The notes under the pieces were generated by a model, which saw only the letters and a program-made list of their open reading frames with translations, made no database searches and was not told where the DNA came from. Positions 1 through 7,496 of a DNA stretch of 64,000 nucleotides are shown one piece after another; the stretch's first letter is position 1; every line of letters begins with the position of its first letter. The DNA is from Actinomycetota bacterium (GTDB lineage Bacteria; Actinomycetota; Acidimicrobiia; Acidimicrobiales; JAJPHD01): NCBI GenBank assembly GCA_021325455.1, contig JAJPHD010000004.1, positions 1 through 64,000 on the forward strand, in the 5' to 3' direction. The translations under genes were made by a program, and so were the position numbers.

Positions 1-786
1 AAGCTGATCCAGGCCGCCGACTACGACGTCAAGAAGGCCGAGACCGGGATCATCTACATCGACGAGATCGACAAGATCGCCCGCAAGAGCGAGAACCCCT
101 CGATCACGAGAGACGTCTCGGGTGAAGGGGTCCAGCAGGCTCTGCTCAAGATCCTGGAGGGGACGGTGGCGTCGGTGCCCCCCCAAGGGGGGCGCAAGCA
201 CCCCCACCAGGAGTTCATCCAGATCGACACCACCAACATCTTGTTCATATGCGGCGGGGCTTTCGCCGGCCTGGAGAAGATCATCCATGGCCGGGTGGGG
301 CGCAAGGGCATCGGCTTCCGGGCCGAGGTGCGCCGCGGCGGCGAGGCCGACGACGCCGAGGCGCTGCGCCACGTCCTGCCCGAGGACCTCCTCAAGTTCG
401 GGCTCATACCGGAGTTCGTGGGGCGCCTGCCTGTCATCGGGGCGGTGTCGAACCTGGACAAGCAGGCCCTGGTCCGCATCCTGGTCGAGCCCAAGAATGC
501 CCTCATCAAGCAGTACCGGAGGGTGTTCGACCTGGACCACGTGGAGCTGGAGCTGTCCGACGACGCCCTGGAGGCCGTGGCCGAGCAGGCTCTCCTCCGG
601 GGCACGGGGGCCCGCGGGCTGCGGGCCATACTGGAGGAGGTCCTCCTGGACGTCATGTACGACCTCCCCAGCCGGACCGACATCGGCAAGTGCGTCATCG
701 ATCGGTCGGTCGTGTTGGACCGGGTGAACCCCACCCTGGTGCCGAGGGCGGAGAGGGTGGAGCGCCCCCGTCGGGCGGCCTCCTAG
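1..786 (+). CDS. clpX: ClpX, ATPase subunit of the Clp protease (3' part)
   Basis: ClpX is the AAA+ unfoldase that feeds substrates to ClpP. The gene enters the window already open; only the last 261 codons are here. Visible are the Walker B segment (IYIDEID, residues about 19-25 of this fragment), the following [16 protein letters not shown] stretch, the [11 protein letters not shown] motif and the sensor-2 region with GARGLR near the C-terminus, all standard for ClpX. The N-terminal zinc-binding domain and Walker A lie upstream of base 1. folC follows directly; the valS gene that separates the two in many Actinobacteria is absent. Identification is secure. Confidence 0.97.
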   Translation, partial: KLIQAADYDVKKAETGIIYIDEIDKIARKSENPSITRDVSGEGVQQALLKILEGTVASVPPQGGRKHPHQEFIQIDTTNILFICGGAFAGLEKIIHGRVGRKGIGFRAEVRRGGEADDAEALRHVLPEDLLKFGLIPEFVGRLPVIGAVSNLDKQALVRILVEPKNALIKQYRRVFDLDHVELELSDDALEAVAEQALLRGTGARGLRAILEEVLLDVMYDLPSRTDIGKCVIDRSVVLDRVNPTLVPRAERVERPRRAAS

Positions 787-800
787 CCGCGGTCCCCATC

Positions 801-2132
801 CTGGCCCGTACCACCACCCACCGGGGCTGGAGTCTGGCCCAGGCCCTGGAATGGCTGGAGGGCCACGCCAACCTGGAGGCGGCGGTCGCCCCCCGCCCCT
901 GCCAGCTGGGTCTCACCAGGATGTCGGAGCTGGCCCGGCTGCTCGGGGATCCCCAGGACGCCTACCCCGTGATCCACCTCACCGGGACCAACGGCAAGGG
1001 CTCCACCGCCCGGATGCTCACCTGCCTGCTATCCGCCCGTGGGCTCCGGGTCGGCACCTACACCAGCCCCGACCTGGAGCGGGTCAACGAGAGGCTGGCG
1101 CTGGCCGGGAGGCCCATCGACGACCACGACCTGTGCGAGGTGCTGGCCAGGGTGGCCGATGCCGCCTCGGTCATGGAGGACTCTCCCACGCGCTTCGAGA
1201 TCCTCACCGCCGCCGCCTTCAGTTGGTTCGCGGACGAGGCCGTGGATGCTGCCGTGGTGGAGGTGGGCCTGGGAGGTCGCCGGGACGCCACCAACATCGT
1301 CCACGGCCGGGTGGCGGTGGTCACCAACGTGGCCCTGGACCACGCCGAGGTAATAGGCCCCTCGCTGGCCGACATCGCCACGGAGAAGGCGGGCATCGTG
1401 GAGCCGGGGTCCACGCTGGTGCTGGGGGAGACCGAGCCGGCGCTGGCGTCCATCTTCCGCTCGGCAGGGGCGGCCCAGGTGTGGGAGCGCCACCGGGAAT
1501 TCGGCTGCGAGGCCAACCGGGTCGCTCACGGTGGGCGCCTGCTCGACCTGCGCACCCCGGGGGCACGCTATCCCGAGGTGTACCTGCCCCTGCACGGGGT
1601 GCACCAGGGGGACAACGCCGCCTGCGCCCTGGCGGCGGCGGAAGCCTTCTTCGGGGCCCCGCTGGACCCCGGTGTGGTCACCGAGGCCATGGCCGAGGTC
1701 ACCTCCCCGGGGCGCATGGAGGTGGTGGGCCGCCGGCCGCTGTGCCTCCTGGACGGGGCTCACAATCCCGCTGGTGCCCGGGCGGCGGGGGCGACCCTGG
1801 ATGAAGAGTTCGGAGCCATCCGCAGGCGGGTGGTGGTGATGGGCCTGCTGCAGGGCAGGGACCCGGTCGAGATGCTGGAGGCCCTGGGGGTGCCCCCCCT
1901 GGGGGCCGTGGTGGCCTGCCGCCCCCCTTCTCCACGGGCCATGCCCCCCGCAGAGGTGGCCGCGGCCGCCCGCCGCCTGGGCGTGGCCGCCGAGGTGGTG
2001 GACGACCCGGTGGCCGCCCTGGCCAGGGCCCGGGCCCGGGCTCGCTCCGAGGACCTGGTGCTCGTGACGGGCTCCCTGTACGTGGTGGGTGCGGTTCGGG
2101 CTGGGCTCCGGGGGCGCCCTCACCGGCCCTAG
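801..2132 (+). CDS. folC: Folylpolyglutamate/dihydrofolate synthase
   Basis: FolC adds glutamate to dihydropteroate and to folates (cytosolic Mur-ligase family). The ATP loop GTNGKGS sits at residues 62-68 counted from base 801; further family blocks are EVGLGGRRDATN, LDHAEVIG, EKAGI and LLDGAHNP. Reading from 801 gives 443 aa, normal for FolC. The start is uncertain. Family-like sequence (ALEWLEG) begins near 830, yet the first in-frame ATG is at 921 and would remove about 40 conserved residues. The only plausible codon at the right place is CTG 801, 14 bases after the clpX stop. The stop overlaps the CTAG where a minus-strand region begins. Confidence 0.9.
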   Translation: MARTTTHRGWSLAQALEWLEGHANLEAAVAPRPCQLGLTRMSELARLLGDPQDAYPVIHLTGTNGKGSTARMLTCLLSARGLRVGTYTSPDLERVNERLALAGRPIDDHDLCEVLARVADAASVMEDSPTRFEILTAAAFSWFADEAVDAAVVEVGLGGRRDATNIVHGRVAVVTNVALDHAEVIGPSLADIATEKAGIVEPGSTLVLGETEPALASIFRSAGAAQVWERHREFGCEANRVAHGGRLLDLRTPGARYPEVYLPLHGVHQGDNAACALAAAEAFFGAPLDPGVVTEAMAEVTSPGRMEVVGRRPLCLLDGAHNPAGARAAGATLDEEFGAIRRRVVVMGLLQGRDPVEMLEALGVPPLGAVVACRPPSPRAMPPAEVAAAARRLGVAAEVVDDPVAALARARARARSEDLVLVTGSLYVVGAVRAGLRGRPHRP

Positions 2133-2274
2133 CCGGCGTCCTCCGCGCTCTGCTCGCCGGCGGCCTCCTCACTCTCCTGGCCAGCGGCCTCCTCACGGCT
2201 CGGCCTGGCTTCTTCCTGGCCATGGTCGGTCCCGACCCTCCCGGGGTCATGGGAGCCCCGGGCCGCCCCCCGGC

Positions 2275-3933
2275 TCAGTCCTCCGCCGGCGGTATGGGAG
2301 CCTCCACCCGCACGGCCAGGAGGGCCAGGTCGTCCCCGGTCGGGGCGGCCTCGAGGAGGCGGTCGCAGAGTTGCTCCACCGGCTCGTTGGCGAGCTTGGT
2401 GGCATGCTCGGCCAGGCGGGTCAGGCCGGTGCCCAGGTCCTCCTCCCGCCGCTCCACCAGGCCGTCGGTGTAGAGGATCAGGGTGGAGCCGAAGGGGAGG
2501 AGCTGGGCCGCCTCCGAGCGGGGCTGGGACGGGTCCACCCCCAGGGCCACGCCCTGGGCTTGGTCCAGGAACCTGGCGGTGCCGTCGCCCTCGACCAGCA
2601 GAGGGGGAGGGTGGCCGGCATTGGCCCACCGGAGCACGGGCTGGCCCTGGGGAGCCCGCTCGATGTGGCCGTAGATCATGGTGGCGAGCAGGGTGACGCT
2701 CAAGTTGACGGTGAGGCGGTCGACCCTGGTCACCACCTCGGCCGGGGGGGTGTTCTCGTCGCAGGCCACGGCCTGGACCATGGCCCGCAGCCGGCCCATC
2801 GCCGTGGCGGCCCTCAGGTCGTGGCCCACGACGTCGCCGATGACCACGCCCAGGTGGTCACCGGGGACGTGGAAGGCGTCGTACCAGTCGCCCCCCACCT
2901 CGGCACCGCTGGCCGCCGGCCGGTAGCGCACGGCCAGGTCCAGGCCGGGGAAGACCGGGGCCGGCGTGAGCAGGCTGCGCTGGAGGACCTCGGCCACCCG
3001 GCGCTGCCGTCCGAAGCGCCGGGCATTGTCGATGGCCTCGGCGGCAGGCACGGACAGCTGGGTGAGAAGGGCCAGGTCGAAGGTGGGAAAGGCCCCGCCC
3101 CCGGGTGGCACCAGCATGGACACCACGCCTATCACCTCGGTCTCCCGGATCAGGGGGACGCTCGCCATGCCCTGGCCCTGGATGATCTCGGCGGCTATCC
3201 GGCGGCCCTCGGGGTCGGAGTACATGGCGGCCGCCTCGCCGGCGCTGGTCCGGGGCAGGATGACCGGCTGGCGGGACCGCCAGGCCCGGATGGCGGGGTG
3301 CTCCTCCGTCTGCCGGCCGTTCAAGGACCAGATGCGCTGGTCCATCGAGGGCGGCCCCCCCGGGTTGTACACGAGGGCCCGCCGCAGGCGGTCCCCCTCC
3401 ACCAGGTCGATGACGCAGATCGTGGCCAGGCGGGGCACGATGGTCTCGCCGAAGGCGTGGAGGGCCTCCTCCAGGTCCAAGGTGCCCCCCAGGCGCACGG
3501 CGGCCAGGGCCACCAGGGCCAGGCGCTCCCGCTGGCTCTCCAGGTTCTGACGGGCCATGACCTGCCCCGTGACCTCCACCGCCACGACCAGGACCCCGTA
3601 AGGCCCCTCCTCACCCCTTATGACCGAGCAGGACAGGGTGAAGTAGTGGTCCTCGGGAACCCCGTCGCCGTCACGGTCGTAGGAGATGGGCTCCTCCTCG
3701 GCCAGGTAGGGCTCCCCGGTGGCCAGCACCCGGTCGAGGTGGTGGAGGAACCCCTGCTCGGCCAGCTTGGGGAAGGCCTCGGAGACGGTCACGCCGAGGG
3801 GCGGGTCTCCGAAGACACGGCGGTAGGCGGGGTTCAGGTACTCCACCACATGGTCGTGACCCCGGGTGACGGCCACGGCCATGGGGGCGGTCTCGAAGGC
3901 CTCGAGCAGCCGCTCCCGCATCGCCGATGTCAT
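2275..3933 (-). CDS. PAS-GAF-PP2C (SpoIIE-type) serine phosphatase
   Basis: Soluble signalling phosphatase of 552 aa. Order: a PAS domain (about residues 5-110, NPAYRRVFG), a GAF domain (about 135-300), then a SpoIIE/RsbU-type PP2C domain (about 310-545) with the metal-binding blocks GGDWYDAF, IGDVVGHD, ANAGHPPP, YTDGLVE and DDLALL. Such proteins usually dephosphorylate anti-anti-sigma factors, but no STAS or RsbW-like gene is nearby, so the substrate is unknown. I chose ATG 3933 over the upstream TTG 4008 because TAGCCT lies 7 nt before it and the upstream codons look non-coding. It is divergent from the SRPBCC gene, with 74 bp between the two starts. Confidence 0.9.
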   Translation of the reverse strand: MTSAMRERLLEAFETAPMAVAVTRGHDHVVEYLNPAYRRVFGDPPLGVTVSEAFPKLAEQGFLHHLDRVLATGEPYLAEEEPISYDRDGDGVPEDHYFTLSCSVIRGEEGPYGVLVVAVEVTGQVMARQNLESQRERLALVALAAVRLGGTLDLEEALHAFGETIVPRLATICVIDLVEGDRLRRALVYNPGGPPSMDQRIWSLNGRQTEEHPAIRAWRSRQPVILPRTSAGEAAAMYSDPEGRRIAAEIIQGQGMASVPLIRETEVIGVVSMLVPPGGGAFPTFDLALLTQLSVPAAEAIDNARRFGRQRRVAEVLQRSLLTPAPVFPGLDLAVRYRPAASGAEVGGDWYDAFHVPGDHLGVVIGDVVGHDLRAATAMGRLRAMVQAVACDENTPPAEVVTRVDRLTVNLSVTLLATMIYGHIERAPQGQPVLRWANAGHPPPLLVEGDGTARFLDQAQGVALGVDPSQPRSEAAQLLPFGSTLILYTDGLVERREEDLGTGLTRLAEHATKLANEPVEQLCDRLLEAAPTGDDLALLAVRVEAPIPPAED

Positions 3934-3940
3934 TGCCCGC

Positions 3941-3946
3941 AGGCTA
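3941..3946 (-). promoter_or_regulatory. Probable -10 element of the PP2C gene
   Basis: On the minus strand TAGCCT stands 7 nt before ATG 3933, implying a transcript with almost no leader. No Shine-Dalgarno sequence precedes this ATG. The oppositely directed TAGCCT at 3993 forms the other half of a compact divergent promoter region. Confidence 0.5.
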
Positions 3947-3992
3947 GTGATGCCAGGGCGGGCGTGCCGAGTCGGCCGGCTCGCCGGGCCGG

Positions 3993-3998
3993 TAGCCT
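3993..3998 (+). promoter_or_regulatory. Probable -10 element of the SRPBCC gene
   Basis: TAGCCT is followed by exactly 9 nt and ATG 4008. The same TAGNCT-N9-ATG layout occurs before rplU, nadD, pxpA and the open frame at 10001. There is no Shine-Dalgarno sequence, so the mRNA is probably leaderless or nearly so. Confidence 0.55.
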
Positions 3999-4007
3999 CC
4001 CTGGACA

Positions 4008-4460
4008 ATGGCGACGATCGAGGTGAGAGCCGAGCGCGAGATGGCGGCCGGCTGCGAGAAGGTCTACTGGGTCCTGTCCGACTACCGGCAGGGGCGCCCC
4101 CGCATCCTGCCCCAGCAGTTCCGGGACTACCGGGTGGAGGAGGGGGGCCAGGGGCCGGGAACGGTCTTCTCCTACCGCCTTCAGGCCGGACGGCGGGAGC
4201 GCCCCTACCGCCTGCGGGTCGACGAGGCCGACGGGGCGCCCACGGGGGGGAGCCTGACGGAGCGGGACACCGCCTCCTCCTTCGTCACCCACTGGGTGCT
4301 GGAGCCGGCCGGCGACCGCACCAAGGTCACCCTGTACAGCCAGTGGCAGGGCGCAGGGGGAGTGGGCGGCTTCTTCGAGCGGGCCTTCGCACCAGGGGCC
4401 CTGCGGGCCATCTACTCCGATGTCCTCGACCGCCTGGCCAGCACCGTGGAGGCGGCATAG
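4008..4460 (+). CDS. SRPBCC (START/Bet v 1-like) family protein
   Basis: A 150-aa single-domain protein resembling the SRPBCC (polyketide cyclase/START) fold. It opens with a beta strand and the CEKVYWVLSDY helix, has strands around TVFSYRLQ and HWVLEPAGDRTKVTLYSQW, and ends in a long helix (residues about 120-148), the usual order for this fold. No catalytic residues can be assigned; family members bind hydrophobic ligands or act as cyclases. It starts at a TAGCCT-N9-ATG signal and ends 3 bp before ndk, so the two are probably co-transcribed. The function is unknown beyond the fold. Confidence 0.75.
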   Translation: MATIEVRAEREMAAGCEKVYWVLSDYRQGRPRILPQQFRDYRVEEGGQGPGTVFSYRLQAGRRERPYRLRVDEADGAPTGGSLTERDTASSFVTHWVLEPAGDRTKVTLYSQWQGAGGVGGFFERAFAPGALRAIYSDVLDRLASTVEAA

Positions 4461-4463
4461 CTC

Positions 4464-4880
4464 ATGGACCGCACCCTTGTCATCTGCAAGCCCGACGCCG
4501 TGGAGAGGGGCCTCGTGGGGGAGATCGTCTCCCGCCTGGAGCGCAAGGGGCTGCAGCTCGCTGCCGCCGAGCTCAGGCTCATCGACCCCGACCTGGCCGC
4601 CGAGCACTACGCCGAGCACGCCGGCAAGCCCTTCTACAACGAGCTGGTGGCCTTCATCACCCGCTCCCCGGCCCTGCTCATGGTGGTGGAGGGCCCCGCC
4701 GACACCTGGCAGGTGGTGCGGGGGCTCATGGGGGCGACCAACCCCGCTGAGGCCCTGCCTGGCACCATCCGGGGGGACCTGGCCACGACGGTCACCGAGA
4801 ACCTCGTGCACGGGTCCGACTCCCCGGCCGCCGCCGAGCGGGAGATCAAGCTGTTCTTCCCCGAGCTGGCCCCGGCATAA
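4464..4880 (+). CDS. ndk: Nucleoside diphosphate kinase
   Basis: Transfers the gamma phosphate of ATP to NDPs through a phosphohistidine. The 138 aa match the family length. The N-terminal motif RTLVICKPDAVERGLVGEI, the NPAEALPGTIRGD block and the active-site segment NLVHGSDS (catalytic His about residue 116) are all present. It lies 3 bp after the SRPBCC gene and 122 bp before mreB, in the usual actinobacterial position beside the mre cluster. Confidence 0.97.
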   Translation: MDRTLVICKPDAVERGLVGEIVSRLERKGLQLAAAELRLIDPDLAAEHYAEHAGKPFYNELVAFITRSPALLMVVEGPADTWQVVRGLMGATNPAEALPGTIRGDLATTVTENLVHGSDSPAAAEREIKLFFPELAPA

Positions 4881-4963
4881 GCCGGGCGCAAGTGACAGCG
4901 AGGGTCTCTTGGGAAGGGTTGCTATTTGGACGGCCATGCCACCTGGGAGCAGGTCGAGCGAGG

Positions 4964-5002
4964 TAGGGTGCTGGTTTGGCGCCAGCGTCGGAGGAGGCCG
5001 CC
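4964..5002 (+). promoter_or_regulatory. mreB promoter and ribosome-binding site
   Basis: TAGGGT (4964-4969) fits a TANNNT -10 element and would place the transcript start near 4976. A GAGGAGG Shine-Dalgarno sequence (4991-4997) lies 5 nt before GTG 5003. Together these favour GTG 5003 as the mreB start over the in-frame TTG at 4976. Confidence 0.5.
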
Positions 5003-6043
5003 GTGCCTGATCGGTCCTTGCCGTCCCTTCTAGGTCGTGACATGGCCGTCGACCTCGGTACGGCCAACACGCTGGTGTACGTGCGCGGCCGGGGGATCGT
5101 GCTCAACGAGCCTTCCGTGGTGGCCGTGAACACCAGGGACGGGCGGCCCTTGGCGGTGGGCATGGAGGCCAAGCGCATGATCGGCCGCACCCCCGCCCAC
5201 ATCCAGGCCATCCGGCCGCTCAAGGACGGGGTGATCGCCGACTTCGAGATCTGCGAGAAGATGCTCCGGTACTTCATCAGGCGGGTGCACCAGCGGCGCT
5301 TTGCCAAGCCCCGGATCGTGATCTGCGTGCCCTCGGGGATAACCGGGGTGGAGCAGCGGGCCGTGCAGGAGGCGGCCGAGTTCGCCGGGGCCCGCAAGCC
5401 CGCCTACATAATCGAAGAGCCCATGGCGGCGGCCATCGGGGCCGGGCTGCCCGTGCACGAGCCCACCGGCAACATGGTGGTGGACATAGGCGGCGGGACC
5501 ACCGAGGTCGCCGTCATCTCCCTCGGCGGCATCGTCACCAGCCAGTCCATCCGCATCGGCGGGGACGAGCTGGACGAAGCCATCATGAGCTTCATCAAGA
5601 AGGAGTACAGCCTGGCCCTCGGGGAGCGCACGGCTGAGGAGATCAAGATCGCCCTCGGGTCCGCCTGCCCGCTGGAGGAGGAGCTCCATGCCGAGATAAG
5701 GGGGAGGGACCTCATCACGGGCCTGCCCAAGACCATCGTCACCACCACCGAGGAGATCCGCCAGGCCATAGAGGAGCCCCTGTCGGCCATCATCGACGCC
5801 GTCAAGGTCACCCTGGACAAGACGCCGCCCGAGCTGGCCGCAGACATCATGGAGCAGGGGATCGTGCTCACGGGCGGCGGCGCCAAGCTGCTCGGGCTGG
5901 ACACCCGCCTCTCCAACGAGACCGGGATGCCGATAGTCGTGGCCAAGAATCCCCTGCACTCCGTGGCCATCGGCAGCGGCCAGTGCCTGGAGGAGTTCGA
6001 GGCCCTGAAGCAGGTGCTCATCTCGTCGTCCGCCCCACGCTGA
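5003..6043 (+). CDS. mreB: Rod shape-determining protein MreB
   Basis: Actin-like ATPase that organises the elongation machinery under the membrane. Starting at GTG 5003 the protein is 346 aa, the usual MreB size. Visible are the phosphate-1 loop [10 protein letters not shown], the VNEPSVVA-like NEPSVVAVN, the phosphate-2 block [14 protein letters not shown], and the adenosine motif GIVLTGGGA. The TTG at 4976 would add nine residues without homology. It heads mreB-mreC-mreD-mrdA, a tightly packed operon for lateral wall synthesis, so the cells are probably rods. Confidence 0.96.
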   Translation: MPDRSLPSLLGRDMAVDLGTANTLVYVRGRGIVLNEPSVVAVNTRDGRPLAVGMEAKRMIGRTPAHIQAIRPLKDGVIADFEICEKMLRYFIRRVHQRRFAKPRIVICVPSGITGVEQRAVQEAAEFAGARKPAYIIEEPMAAAIGAGLPVHEPTGNMVVDIGGGTTEVAVISLGGIVTSQSIRIGGDELDEAIMSFIKKEYSLALGERTAEEIKIALGSACPLEEELHAEIRGRDLITGLPKTIVTTTEEIRQAIEEPLSAIIDAVKVTLDKTPPELAADIMEQGIVLTGGGAKLLGLDTRLSNETGMPIVVAKNPLHSVAIGSGQCLEEFEALKQVLISSSAPR

Positions 6044-6057
6044 CCGCCTAGAGCCAG

Positions 6058-6927
6058 TTGGCCATCTCCTCCCGCCGCCCCACCCGCACCCGCACCCGCA
6101 CCCGGCCTCGCTTCACCCTGCTGGTCCTGGTGCTGGCCTCGATCACCATCCTCACCCTGTGGTACCGGGGTGCTGCCAACCATTGGCTGAACGGGGCCAA
6201 GGGGTGGGCCGCCGACGTCTTCGCCCCGGTGCAGACCGCTGTGACCGGGGCCTTCCGGCCGGTGGCCAACTTCTTCGAGGGGGCGGCCAGCTACGGCTCC
6301 TTGAAGGCGCAGAACGCCAAGCTTCGCCAGGAGGTGACCGCCCTGCGGGCCCAGTCCGCCCTGGCCTCCACCTACCGGCGGCAGGCCCAAGCCCTCGAGG
6401 CGCAGCAGCACCTGGCCTTTGCCGGGACCCTGCACCAGGTCCTCACCGACGTGGTGGCCGGCTCCCCGTCCAACTTCCAGGACACCATCGAGCTCGACAA
6501 GGGCACCCGGGCCGGCATACAGGTGGGCATGCCTGCCGTCTCGGGAACGGGGTTGGTGGGCAGGGTGATCGCGGTCTCGGCCAGGACCAGCACGGTGCTG
6601 CTCGTAACCGACCCCACCTCGGCGGTGGGCGTGCGCTTTGGCAGCCACGGGACGCTGGCCCTGGCCAAGGGCCAGGGCCAGGGCCGGTCCCTCACCGTCG
6701 ACCTGGTCGACCCCGGCACCCGGCTGGTGAAGGGGGAGGTCATGGTGACGAGCGGGGGCCAGGGAGACCTGTACCCTCCAGGTATCCCGGTCGGGAGGGT
6801 GGAGTCGGCGTCGGTGTCACCCGGCAGCCTGCAGGAGAACGTGACCCTCAAGCCGTTCGTGAACCTGGACCAGCTCGAGTTCGTGAGCGTGCTCAAGTGG
6901 ACGCCCCAGCGGGGCGCGGTGCCATGA
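6058..6927 (+). CDS. mreC: Rod shape-determining protein MreC
   Basis: Membrane-anchored periplasmic-side scaffold that links MreB to PBP2. The 289-aa product has a basic TRTRTRTRPR N-terminus (from a short ACCCGC repeat), one membrane segment (about residues 19-37), a coiled coil (about 80-115) and the beta-barrel MreC domain (about 120-285) with DKGTRAGIQVGMPAVS and GLVGRVI. It initiates at TTG 6058, 14 bp after mreB, and its stop overlaps the mreD start (ATGA). No candidate ATG/GTG fits better. Confidence 0.94.
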   Translation: MAISSRRPTRTRTRTRPRFTLLVLVLASITILTLWYRGAANHWLNGAKGWAADVFAPVQTAVTGAFRPVANFFEGAASYGSLKAQNAKLRQEVTALRAQSALASTYRRQAQALEAQQHLAFAGTLHQVLTDVVAGSPSNFQDTIELDKGTRAGIQVGMPAVSGTGLVGRVIAVSARTSTVLLVTDPTSAVGVRFGSHGTLALAKGQGQGRSLTVDLVDPGTRLVKGEVMVTSGGQGDLYPPGIPVGRVESASVSPGSLQENVTLKPFVNLDQLEFVSVLKWTPQRGAVP

Positions 6928-7496
6928 CGCTGGTGCGCCTGCGCCTGCCCCTCGTGGTGGCGGTGGCCTTCATCCTCCAGCAGGCCCTGCTGTCCAACCT
7001 CCAGGTGGCGGGGGCCCAGCCCGAGATCCTCTTCCTGGTGGTGATCCTGGTGGCCATGGAGGCCGGGCCCGCCAAGGGGGCGGTGGTGGGGTTCGCGGTG
7101 GGCCTCCTGATCGACCTCTTCGTCCAGACCCCTTTCGGGCTGACGGCCCTCACCCTCACCCTCATCGGCTACGGGACGGGACTGGCCTGGGAGGCGGTGG
7201 TGGACGTGGGCCGTTGGCTCATGCCGGCCGCGGCAGCGGTGGGTAGCGCCGGGGCGGTGGTGCTCTACGCCGTCCTCGACGCCCTCCTCGGCAACCCGGC
7301 CGCCCTGCACCGGGGACTGGTGCCCATAGTGGTAATGGTGGGGGTGGTGAACGGGATCCTGGCCGTGCCGGGCGCCCCGGTCATGCGCTGGGCCCTCGGC
7401 CGGGGAGCCAGGGCCCCCGTCCCGCCCGGCAGCGCCGTGGGGGCCAGCAGGTGGGGGCAGGGGGCGGGCGTGTCCCGCCAGGGGGTGGGCCGATGA
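6924..7496 (+). CDS. mreD: Rod shape-determining protein MreD
   Basis: Integral membrane partner of MreC and PBP2. The 190 aa contain about five hydrophobic segments (residues about 8-25, 30-50, 55-95, 105-125, 130-155) and the family-like GFAVGLLIDLF motif in the middle. The C-terminal 30 residues are polar and glycine-rich. ATG 6924 overlaps the mreC stop by four bases, and its own TGA overlaps the ATG of mrdA, giving translational coupling on both sides. Confidence 0.9.
   Translation: MTLVRLRLPLVVAVAFILQQALLSNLQVAGAQPEILFLVVILVAMEAGPAKGAVVGFAVGLLIDLFVQTPFGLTALTLTLIGYGTGLAWEAVVDVGRWLMPAAAAVGSAGAVVLYAVLDALLGNPAALHRGLVPIVVMVGVVNGILAVPGAPVMRWALGRGARAPVPPGSAVGASRWGQGAGVSRQGVGR

Noticed and set aside
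2129-2274. Minus-strand acidic frame between the PP2C and folC genes (ends EEAAGEQSAEDAG)
   Set aside because: No ATG/GTG/TTG in frame after the PP2C stop and only repeats of GAGGAGGCCGC; most likely non-coding or a fossil extension.
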